Assembly (NCBI GenBank): GCA_049583715.1
Contig: JBAUWJ010000141.1
Coordinates: 1-5,723, forward strand
DNA from: JAANXG01 sp049583715
GTDB lineage: Bacteria > Pseudomonadota > Gammaproteobacteria > Arenicellales > JAANXG01
Length of the DNA stretch: 5,723 bases
Direction: 5' to 3'
Below the pieces are notes generated by a model. It had not been told where the DNA came from and did not search any database. It saw only the letters and a program-made list of their open reading frames with translations. The translations under genes and the position numbers were made by a program. This document shows, in pieces, positions 1 to 4,945 of this stretch (positions are counted from its first letter, which is position 1; each line of letters starts with the position of its first letter).

Positions 1-1
1 C

Positions 2-46
2 TATCCAGTGAGCATCTTCATCGTGCCGCCGTCGGGCGCGACATGA
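2..46 (+). CDS. Possible C-terminal tail of an upstream gene (partial)
   Basis: The window opens inside a reading frame that gives 14 residues (YPVSIFIVPPSGAT) and stops at TGA 44-46. Most third positions are G or C, as in the real genes here. A second frame, from position 1 to TAA 64-66, is also open, so the frame cannot be settled from so little sequence. By analogy with related clusters, an ArnT-like lipid A sugar transferase could end here, but nothing in these residues shows it. The 75 bp that follow, up to the next start codon, show no other feature I can support. Confidence 0.2.
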   Translation, partial: YPVSIFIVPPSGAT

Positions 47-121
47 CGGAGGTTTTGCGGCCATAATTCGCTTTCCACTGACAAACGGCGGCAGGTCGTT
101 GGGCCGCGTGCTCCCGTACGG

Positions 122-1009
122 ATGAAACCCACCTTTCTCATAGTGAACGCGGATGACTTCGGCTACTTCGAAGGCGTCAGCCGCGGTATCGCCGAGGCGG
201 CGAGGAGCGGGATCGTTACCGCCACCGGGGTCATCGCCAATGCCGCCAATGTCGAGAGTCACGTCCGATGGCTCGACGGACTGGCGGATCTCGACACCGG
301 CGTTCACCTGAACCTGACCGAAGGGGAGCCGCTGTCGGAGGCCATGCGGGTGCAGCTCCGCCGCTGGAACGGCCGCTTCCCCCGCAAGCTGGCCCTGGTG
401 TCGGGCGTGCTTCGGGGCGTGATCGGGCTCAGGGCGGTCGCGCACGAGTGGCACGCCCAGATCGAACGTTGCCGCTCGATGGGATTGAAGCCGCGTTTTC
501 TGAACTCTCATGAGCACGTGCACATGCTGCCGTCGCTGTTCCGTGTCGCCTCCGCTCTTGCCGATGAATTCCACATCCCCCACATTCGTGTCGTGCGCGC
601 GGAGTGGCGGGGCCGGCAGTCTGCGGGGTCCATATTCCGTAACCTGGCGTTGGGGGCGCTGGGGCTCGCGGGGAGGGCCCGTCGCGGCGCGCGGCGAACG
701 CCGGCGCCGGTCATGCTCGGACTGGCCGAGAGCGGCAATCTGAGCGGACGGTATCTCAGCGGGCGCCTCGCCGCCCTGCGCGAGGGTGGGGTCTATGAGC
801 TGATGTGCCATCCGGGTATTCTCGACCGCTCGGAGGCAATCGAACCGCGCATCATGGCTTATCATCACTGGGACGCCGAACGGGAAGCATTGTGCAGCGA
901 TGCGGTGCGTGAGCTGCTGCAGCGGCGCGAAATACGGCTGATTGGCTACCGGCACCTCGGCATCACGGACGGGGCGCTGGACACTTGCGGATTGGACCAA
1001 CGAGCTTGA
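122..1009 (+). CDS. ChbG/YdjC/NaxD-family polysaccharide deacetylase (HpnK-like)
   Basis: The 295-residue product is a probable metal-dependent carbohydrate N-deacetylase of the ChbG/YdjC family (members: ChbG, NaxD, HpnK). Visible family motifs are NADDFG at residues 9-14 (metal-binding Asp), TGVHLNLTEG at 59-68 (His62), NSHEHVHMLP at 128-137 (metal-binding His cluster 130/132/134), and a C-terminal YELMCHPG segment. Length is normal for the family and no signal peptide is seen, so it should act in the cytoplasm. ATG 122 is the only possible start: an in-frame stop lies at 44-46 and no ATG, GTG or TTG falls between. No strong Shine-Dalgarno precedes it. The stop codon overlaps the start of the glycosyltransferase gene, which suggests the substrate is that enzyme's lipid-linked sugar, as with Francisella NaxD acting on undecaprenyl-phosphate-GalNAc. 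Alternatives are a chitooligosaccharide deacetylase or hopanoid HpnK role. Family assignment is firm; substrate is inference. Confidence 0.9.
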   Translation: MKPTFLIVNADDFGYFEGVSRGIAEAARSGIVTATGVIANAANVESHVRWLDGLADLDTGVHLNLTEGEPLSEAMRVQLRRWNGRFPRKLALVSGVLRGVIGLRAVAHEWHAQIERCRSMGLKPRFLNSHEHVHMLPSLFRVASALADEFHIPHIRVVRAEWRGRQSAGSIFRNLALGALGLAGRARRGARRTPAPVMLGLAESGNLSGRYLSGRLAALREGGVYELMCHPGILDRSEAIEPRIMAYHHWDAEREALCSDAVRELLQRREIRLIGYRHLGITDGALDTCGLDQRA

Positions 1010-2010
1010 AAGACGAAGTGCTTACGGATCAACACGGGGGCACGCAGACGGCGCCGGAGCCGAAGCTCGTCAGCGTCGTGATCCCGGCCTACAACGAAGC
1101 GGCCGGCATCGAGGGCACCCTCGAGGAAGTGGGCAGTACGCTGCAGTCCCTGGGACTGCCCTACGAGATCATCATCGTCGACGACGGCAGCGACGACGCC
1201 ACCTTTGCGATCGTGAACCGCCTCAACCTTTCGGATTCCCGGTTGCGGGGCCTGCGCTTCAGTCGCAGGTTCGGCAAGGAAGCGGCGCTCCTCGCGGGGC
1301 TCGAAAGCGCCCGCGGCGACGTCGTGGTGACGATGGATGCGGACCTGCAGCATCCGCCCGCGCTGATACCGGTCATGCTGGAGCGATGGCGCGCCGGGGC
1401 GATGGTGGTGCATGGCGTGAAGCACAAGCGCGAGCACGATGGAGTGGTGGTGCGCAAGCTGTCGGACCTGTTCAACACCGTGTTCTCGATGAGCGGCGGC
1501 TTCGACATGCGCAACGGCTCCGATTTCAAGCTTCTCGGACGGACCGCCGTCGATGTCGTGGTCAGGAAGCTGCCGGAGCGGCGCCGTTTTTACCGGGGTC
1601 TCGCCGCGTGGGTGGGATTCACACAGGACAGCGTTCCTTTCGATGTGGACGCCCGCGCCAGCGGCGGCGGGAAGTGGTCCCTGGCCGGACTGCTGGAGCT
1701 CGCCACCACGGCCATTATCTCCTTCACCAGCGCCCCGCTGCGAATCGTCACCATCCTGGGCGCGGTGACCCTCGTCTTCGGCATCATCCTGGCCGCGGAT
1801 ACCGTGTGGTCGTGGTTCGAAGGTCAGGCGGTGTCCGGTTTCGCCACCATCATCATCACGCTTCTGCTGCTCGGCAGCTTCATCATGATCAGTCTCGGCA
1901 TCATCGGCGAGTACATCGCCAAGATCTACGACGAGATCAAGGAGCGTCCCGCCTATCTCGTCGAGTCGCGCTGCGGATTCGAGAGCGGAGGAGACCGCGC
2001 AGGGGAGTGA
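1006..2010 (+). CDS. GT2 polyprenyl-phosphate glycosyltransferase (DPM1/ArnC/GtrB-like)
   Basis: This is a GT-A fold family 2 glycosyltransferase of about 334 residues, expected to transfer a sugar from a nucleotide donor to undecaprenyl phosphate on the inner face of the cytoplasmic membrane. With the TTG 1006 start, the nucleotide-binding strand is VSVVIPAYNEA (22-32), the acidic motif is DDGSDD (59-64), and the metal/donor motif is DADLQHPP (111-118). Downstream are NGSDFKLLGR, a basic segment KLPERRRFYRG (188-198) and a KWS motif (223-225), as in GtrB/ArnC proteins. Two hydrophobic helices follow at about 247-266 and 279-302, typical of this subgroup. TTG 1006 overlaps the upstream TGA as TTGA, with a GGA about 9 nt before it. 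TTG 985 (341 residues) and GTG 1018 are also possible; conserved sequence begins after all three. The tight overlap with the deacetylase gene implies translational coupling and a shared pathway. The sugar donor cannot be read from sequence. Confidence 0.9.
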   Translation: MKDEVLTDQHGGTQTAPEPKLVSVVIPAYNEAAGIEGTLEEVGSTLQSLGLPYEIIIVDDGSDDATFAIVNRLNLSDSRLRGLRFSRRFGKEAALLAGLESARGDVVVTMDADLQHPPALIPVMLERWRAGAMVVHGVKHKREHDGVVVRKLSDLFNTVFSMSGGFDMRNGSDFKLLGRTAVDVVVRKLPERRRFYRGLAAWVGFTQDSVPFDVDARASGGGKWSLAGLLELATTAIISFTSAPLRIVTILGAVTLVFGIILAADTVWSWFEGQAVSGFATIIITLLLLGSFIMISLGIIGEYIAKIYDEIKERPAYLVESRCGFESGGDRAGE

Positions 2011-2040
2011 GCGGCGCGGGGCCCTCGGTGGAGAGCCGCT
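2010..2040. terminator. Weak inverted repeat between convergent genes
   Basis: The 42-bp gap between the glycosyltransferase stop and the convergent deacylase stop holds the inverted repeat AGCGGC (2010-2015) / GCCGCT (2035-2040) around a 19-nt loop. There is no T-run on either strand. It may act as a weak bidirectional stop signal, but a GC-rich stretch of this size can produce such a repeat by chance. Confidence 0.25.
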
Positions 2041-2052
2041 GCAAGGGGACGG

Positions 2053-2523
2053 CTACTCCCGTTTGGCGAAGTCGCCCATCACGGGCTTGACCAGGTTGAA
2101 GTAGTCGCCGGCGGACATCCGGATGATCTGGGTGTGCAGGCCGGCGGTGAAGGCGAGATCGTCCTCCCGAGCCAGCTCCCGGTCCGCGTAGACGGGGATC
2201 CCATACAGGTTTCCAAAGGGCGGTACGGCACCCGCCTCGCATCCGGGAAACAGGGATTCGAATTCCGCTTCGGTGGCGAGACAGGCCGCCCGCCCGCCGC
2301 TGGCCTCGACCAGCGCGTCCAGGTCCGCATGCCTGGAGGCGGGCACCACCGCCATGAGCATCTTTCCGTCCGCCGATTTCACCAACACCGACTTGGCGAA
2401 TTCACGACGCGGGATCAGCGTGGAGGCCGCGGCCTCACGGGCCGTGTAGGCCGGCGAATGGTTGATGACGATATACTTGATCTGATGCTCGTCCAGGAAG
2501 GCGCGCAGCTTCTGAACGGGCAT
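2053..2523 (-). CDS. YbaK/ProX-type aminoacyl-tRNA deacylase
   Basis: The 156-residue cytoplasmic protein has the YbaK/aminoacyl-tRNA-editing fold. Such proteins hydrolyse mischarged aminoacyl-tRNAs in trans. The segment KLRAFLDEHQIKYIVINHSPAYTA (residues 5-28) is the usual N-terminal helix and strand. FAKSV carries Lys44, which matches the conserved catalytic lysine of YbaK/ProXp proteins. VVPAS (59-63), PPFGNLYGIPVY (101-112) and a C-terminal AGLHTQIIRMSAGDYFNLVKP segment (127-147) are characteristic. The size is normal. The frame is open upstream to 2622, but the extra 33 residues overlap the preceding gene and do not look like the family, so ATG 2523-2521 is chosen. It lies 5 bp after the stop of the small coiled-coil gene with no clear Shine-Dalgarno, so translation probably depends on coupling. 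Which amino acid and tRNA it edits (Ala, Pro or Cys systems are known) cannot be decided here. Confidence 0.88.
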   Translation of the reverse strand: MPVQKLRAFLDEHQIKYIVINHSPAYTAREAAASTLIPRREFAKSVLVKSADGKMLMAVVPASRHADLDALVEASGGRAACLATEAEFESLFPGCEAGAVPPFGNLYGIPVYADRELAREDDLAFTAGLHTQIIRMSAGDYFNLVKPVMGDFAKRE

Positions 2524-2528
2524 CCCGG

Positions 2529-2831
2529 TCAGTCCAGGTGTTCCACGAGCTTCTCGAGGCGCTGAGCCACCGCATCCCAGATGCCTATCGGCCCCGCACG
2601 CTCGAGCGTCTCGCGCTCCCACTCTTCCGGACCCTTGCGCTTCATCTCCGACAAGTGGCCGGCCAGCTTCTCCCGCTCTTCCTTGAGCTCGTCCAGCTCC
2701 GCTTCGGCTTCCGGGGGCGCGGTGCCGGCGGCGACATGCTTGCCGGCCTGGTGGAGCATCTCGTCGATGTGATTCAGGTGCGACTCGTACCTGAGGATGT
2801 GTTGTTCTATCAAGTCGTTGCTGTCGGTCAT
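2529..2831 (-). CDS. Small charged coiled-coil protein, function unknown
   Basis: A 100-residue soluble protein that I do not recognise. It is predicted to be mostly helical: helix 1 at about 5-34 (DLIEQHILRYESHLNHIDEM), a short Pro-containing turn (TAPPEAE, 37-43), helix 2 at about 41-66 rich in Glu, Lys and Leu with heptad-like spacing, and a last amphipathic helix at about 82-99 ending VEHLD. There is no signal peptide, membrane segment or cysteine. ATG 2831-2829 is preceded by a weak GCGAG about 8 nt upstream. The frame stays open to 3005, but the extension is arginine- and proline-rich and crosses a likely promoter, so it is rejected. The gene leads a two-gene unit with the tRNA deacylase 5 bp downstream. 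Evidence that it is real: codon use like the neighbours, the operon-like spacing, and a plausible promoter. A role with the deacylase is only suggested by position. Confidence 0.7.
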   Translation of the reverse strand: MTDSNDLIEQHILRYESHLNHIDEMLHQAGKHVAAGTAPPEAEAELDELKEEREKLAGHLSEMKRKGPEEWERETLERAGPIGIWDAVAQRLEKLVEHLD

Positions 2832-2921
2832 CGCAGTGCTCGCGGGGAATGGCCGGCGTCGCAGGATCCGCGCTGCGATCTCAGCGCTGCAGGTCCGCCG
2901 CTTCTCCTTGGGTTCCGTCGG

Positions 2922-2930
2922 ACTATAACA
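2922..2930 (-). promoter_or_regulatory. Candidate extended -10 promoter for the coiled-coil/deacylase unit
   Basis: Read on the minus strand, 2930-2922 is TGTTATAGT, an extended -10 element (TG, one base, then TATAGT, five of six to consensus). No good -35 is found at 16-18 bp, which extended -10 promoters tolerate. It would start RNA near 2915, about 85 nt before the ATG at 2831. It sits in an AT-richer patch of an otherwise GC-rich region. Confidence 0.4.
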
Positions 2931-3061
2931 AATCGAATCAGGGACTTGTACTCTCGGTTCGGCCCGCGCATCGACTCGCCTGCGGTCCGCGGGAGCCGTC
3001 CACATTGCGGCGGCGCAACAATGAAGATCGTGTGCCGGTCACGTCCGTGATCCCGACCTCA

Positions 3062-3076
3062 TTTCACGTCGTGAAA
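3062..3076. promoter_or_regulatory. Perfect 15-bp palindrome, candidate operator
   Basis: TTTCACG (3062-3068), a single T, then CGTGAAA (3070-3076) form a perfect inverted repeat with 7-bp arms. The odd-length, AT-ended form is typical of sites for dimeric helix-turn-helix regulators. It lies about 100 bp upstream of the candidate importer promoter and about 145 bp upstream of the minus-strand one, and is followed at once by CACGTG. No regulator gene is in the window, so the cognate protein is unknown. Confidence 0.45.
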
Positions 3077-3168
3077 CACGTGCTGTCATCTTATTGCCGC
3101 GGGCCGTTGTCAAAGCGACGAAGGGCCAAGATGGCGGCGACCGCTTAGTGATCGGCAGACCGGTAGTT

Positions 3169-3174
3169 TATACT
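3169..3174 (+). promoter_or_regulatory. Candidate -10 element for the ABC importer genes
   Basis: TATACT at 3169-3174 matches five of six bases of the sigma-70 -10 consensus and sits in a rare AT-rich patch (AGTTTATACTTT). The best -35 at acceptable spacing (TTAGTG, 3145-3150, 18-bp spacer) is poor, so the promoter would be weak or activator-dependent. RNA would start near 3181, leaving a leader of about 210 nt before the ATG at 3391. Confidence 0.4.
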
Positions 3175-3340
3175 TTCGTCCGTCAGCTTAGAGGTCGTGC
3201 GGGGAGGAGCCACTCCGACAGGGGGAAGAGCAGACAACGCTCCACAGCCGCGCGAAAGGCTTGGCGTGCGCGCCGCGCTCGCGACGCGTTCCGACACACG
3301 TAACCACGTGCCTTCCGAGTCGGTGGAGCGAAATCAACCC

Positions 3341-3370
3341 GCATGGACCCATTGCGCGATGGGTTCGTGC
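3341..3370 (+). promoter_or_regulatory. Leader RNA hairpin upstream of the binding-protein RBS
   Basis: GCATGGACCCAT (3341-3352) pairs with ATGGGTTCGTGC (3359-3370) across a 6-nt loop TGCGCG, giving a continuous 12-bp stem with two G-U wobbles. The wobbles become A-C mismatches on the minus strand, so the structure favours plus-strand RNA, the direction of the importer genes. It ends 9 nt before the Shine-Dalgarno. It could protect the mRNA 5' part or tune translation; no ligand-binding fold is recognised. Confidence 0.5.
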
Positions 3371-3379
3371 AGATGACAC

Positions 3380-3385
3380 AGGAGA
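3380..3385 (+). promoter_or_regulatory. Ribosome binding site deciding the start of the binding protein
   Basis: AGGAGA at 3380-3385 lies 5 nt before ATG 3391. It decides between this start and an in-frame ATG at 3343, which has no such site and is buried in the leader hairpin. Starting at 3391 also gives a cleaner twin-arginine signal peptide. Confidence 0.8.
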
Positions 3386-3390
3386 CAATA

Positions 3391-4776
3391 ATGGCAAATC
3401 GATCCGATCCAAAGACACATCCCTCCATTCTAAACGCACGGGACACGGGCCAAGGCAGTGCGCGGCGCGACTTCCTGCGCCAGAGTTTCGGCATCACCGG
3501 CGGCCTGGTACTGTCGGCGTATGCGCCAGATTTCGCGTGGGCCGCGGAGCACAAACCGCTCGGGACCTTTCCCGCCGGAGTGGCAGGGGACACCGCATTC
3601 ATCGGTATCACAGTGCCGCTGACCGGCCCTTACTCGGCCGCCGGAGAGGATGAGAAGCGGGGTTACGAGCTGATCATCGAGCAGATCAACAACGGCGAGC
3701 TCAAGGGCATGGTGTCCGGTCTCATGGGCAAAGGCGTGCTCGGCAAGCAGCTCAAGTACGAGATCGCGGATTCCGAGACCAAGCCCAACCCCGCCGTGCA
3801 GGCGCAGTCGCGGTACATCCAGACCAACAAAGCCATCATGATCAGCGGCTCGCTCTCGAGCGCCACCGCCATTGCGCTGGAGAAGCTCGCCCAGCGCGAG
3901 AAAGTCGTGAACATGGTGGGTGCCAGCGGCTCCAACGACACCACCGGCAAGGATTGCCAGCGCTACGGCTTCCGCTCCCAGCCCTCCGCCTACATGGGCG
4001 CGAAGGCCCTGGCGCCGGTGGTCGTGAAGGCGCTCGGCAAGAACCTGAAGGCCGCCTACCTGGTGCCGGACTACACCTACGGCCATACGGTATTCGACTC
4101 CAGCAGCGAGTTCCTGGGCAAGGAAGGCAACTGGAAGATGCAGCTCAAACAGCTCGTCCCGCTGGGGACCACCGACTTCAGCGCGTCGCTGCTCAACATC
4201 GCGAACAGCGGCGCGGATGTGTTCGTCAACGTGGCTTTCGGCGCCGACGCAGTGAACTCCACCAAGCAGGCCGCGCAGTTCGGGCTGCTCAAGAAGATGA
4301 AGATGCTGGTGCCCAACATCTCGCCTTACCAGGCGAAGGAGCTCGGCCCCGAGCTCATGCAGGGCGTATACGGCACGATGGACTTCTGGTGGACGCTGCA
4401 GGACAAGTATCCGCTCGCCAAGCACTTCGTCTCCAGCTTCGAGGCCAAGTACAAGGAGAAGCCCCGCTGGTGCGCGCACATCGCCTACCTGCAGACGCTG
4501 GTCTGGGCCCAGGCCGTGGAGCATGCAGGCTCGTTCTATCCGGTGGACGTGATCAAGGCGCTCGAAACCATGGAGTTCAAGGGCACAACCCTGGGCGACG
4601 TGCGCTACCGCGCGCACGACCACCAGATGATCCGGCCGGTGCCGGTGGTGGTGGGCAAGAAGCCCTCCGAGATGAAGAACCCCGAAGACTTCTACACCGT
4701 CGCGGGCGTCGTCGAAGGCGACAGGGTGATGTCGCCGCCCGATTTCTTCGGGTGCAAGCTCGGCGAATATATGTGA
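3391..4776 (+). CDS. Tat-exported HAAT-type ABC substrate-binding protein
   Basis: The 461-residue product is a periplasmic binding protein of the branched-chain-amino-acid (Peripla_BP_6, LivJ-like) class, which captures a solute for an inner-membrane ABC importer. It has a twin-arginine signal: SARRDFLRQ at residues 23-31, a hydrophobic stretch to about 45, and AWAA (49-52) as likely cleavage site. Tat export implies it folds before crossing the membrane. The mature part starts with the family's first strand, IGITVPLTGPYSAAGEDEKR (71-90). SGSLSSATA (152-160) lies at the expected ligand-contact loop and DYTYGH (227-232) at the second-lobe entry. Cysteines are at 189, 361 and 455. It is somewhat longer than typical LivJ proteins because of the signal and C-terminal extension. 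A LivH-type permease follows after a hairpin. Substrate is unknown: amino acids, amides, urea and aromatic or carboxylic acids are all taken by relatives. Confidence 0.92.
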   Translation: MANRSDPKTHPSILNARDTGQGSARRDFLRQSFGITGGLVLSAYAPDFAWAAEHKPLGTFPAGVAGDTAFIGITVPLTGPYSAAGEDEKRGYELIIEQINNGELKGMVSGLMGKGVLGKQLKYEIADSETKPNPAVQAQSRYIQTNKAIMISGSLSSATAIALEKLAQREKVVNMVGASGSNDTTGKDCQRYGFRSQPSAYMGAKALAPVVVKALGKNLKAAYLVPDYTYGHTVFDSSSEFLGKEGNWKMQLKQLVPLGTTDFSASLLNIANSGADVFVNVAFGADAVNSTKQAAQFGLLKKMKMLVPNISPYQAKELGPELMQGVYGTMDFWWTLQDKYPLAKHFVSSFEAKYKEKPRWCAHIAYLQTLVWAQAVEHAGSFYPVDVIKALETMEFKGTTLGDVRYRAHDHQMIRPVPVVVGKKPSEMKNPEDFYTVAGVVEGDRVMSPPDFFGCKLGEYM

Positions 4777-4794
4777 GGCCCCGAGCACAATAAC

Positions 4795-4836
4795 CGAAAG
4801 AGGGGGCGCCGGAGCGTTCCGGCGTCCCCGCTTTCG
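4795..4836 (+). terminator. Strong intercistronic stem-loop between binding protein and permease
   Basis: GGGGGCGCCGGA (4802-4813) pairs with TCCGGCGTCCCC (4818-4829) across loop GCGT, a 12-bp stem with one G-U pair. After a single A-G mismatch it continues with CGAAAG (4795-4800) / CTTTCG (4831-4836), for 18 pairs in total. It begins 18 nt after the binding-protein stop. No U-run follows, so full intrinsic termination is unlikely. A 3'-end stabiliser or partial terminator, giving more binding protein than permease, is the better reading. The rest of the gap, 4837-4945, holds only a short CTCGAA repeat near 4839. Confidence 0.7.
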
Positions 4837-4945
4837 CCTCGAACTCGAACATGCCGCGCCGGTTCGTCCGGTGCCCGTCCGATGTCCCGCATCCGCACGC
4901 AACGCGCGGCGGTGGGACACGGCGGACCATTGCGGGGAAACTTCG

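Larger units (their letters stand above)
2832..3390. other. Long intergenic region between divergent units
   Basis: This stretch of about 560 bp separates the minus-strand coiled-coil gene from the plus-strand binding-protein gene. Open frames cross it in several directions, but all are arginine- and serine-rich, match no family I know, and overlap real genes. I therefore treat it as non-coding. It contains the candidate minus-strand promoter, the 15-bp palindrome, a CACGTG at 3077-3082 and again at 3305-3310, the candidate plus-strand -10, and the leader hairpin, each listed separately. The 3181-3340 part is GC-rich with several short self-complementary patches, such as GGAG/CTCC near 3200, but no riboswitch or tRNA I can identify. 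Confidence 0.6.

Noticed and set aside
2..46. Resemblance of SIFIVPPS to a guanylate kinase strand
   Set aside because: The frame stops six residues later, so it cannot be that internal region; the match is too short to mean anything.
942..2090. 382-residue plus-strand frame across the glycosyltransferase
   Set aside because: It is Arg/Gly/His-rich and low in complexity, in a different frame from a gene with all GT2 motifs.
2524..2622. N-terminal extension of the tRNA deacylase up to 2622
   Set aside because: It overlaps the upstream gene in another frame and does not resemble the YbaK family, whose sequence begins right at the chosen ATG.
2832..3005. N-terminal extension of the coiled-coil protein up to 3005
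   Set aside because: The extra residues are Arg/Pro-rich, unlike the helical body, and would place the start upstream of the best minus-strand promoter.
2538..3050. 170-residue plus-strand frame opposite the coiled-coil gene
   Set aside because: It mirrors the minus-strand gene, has no family resemblance and runs into the promoter region.
3107..3135. TTGTCA at 3107-3112 as a -35 element
   Set aside because: The position 17 bp downstream (GATGGC) is not a -10; no promoter can be built on it.
3343..3390. Upstream ATG 3343 as the start of the binding protein
   Set aside because: It has no Shine-Dalgarno and lies within a stable hairpin stem, whereas ATG 3391 has AGGAGA at ideal spacing.
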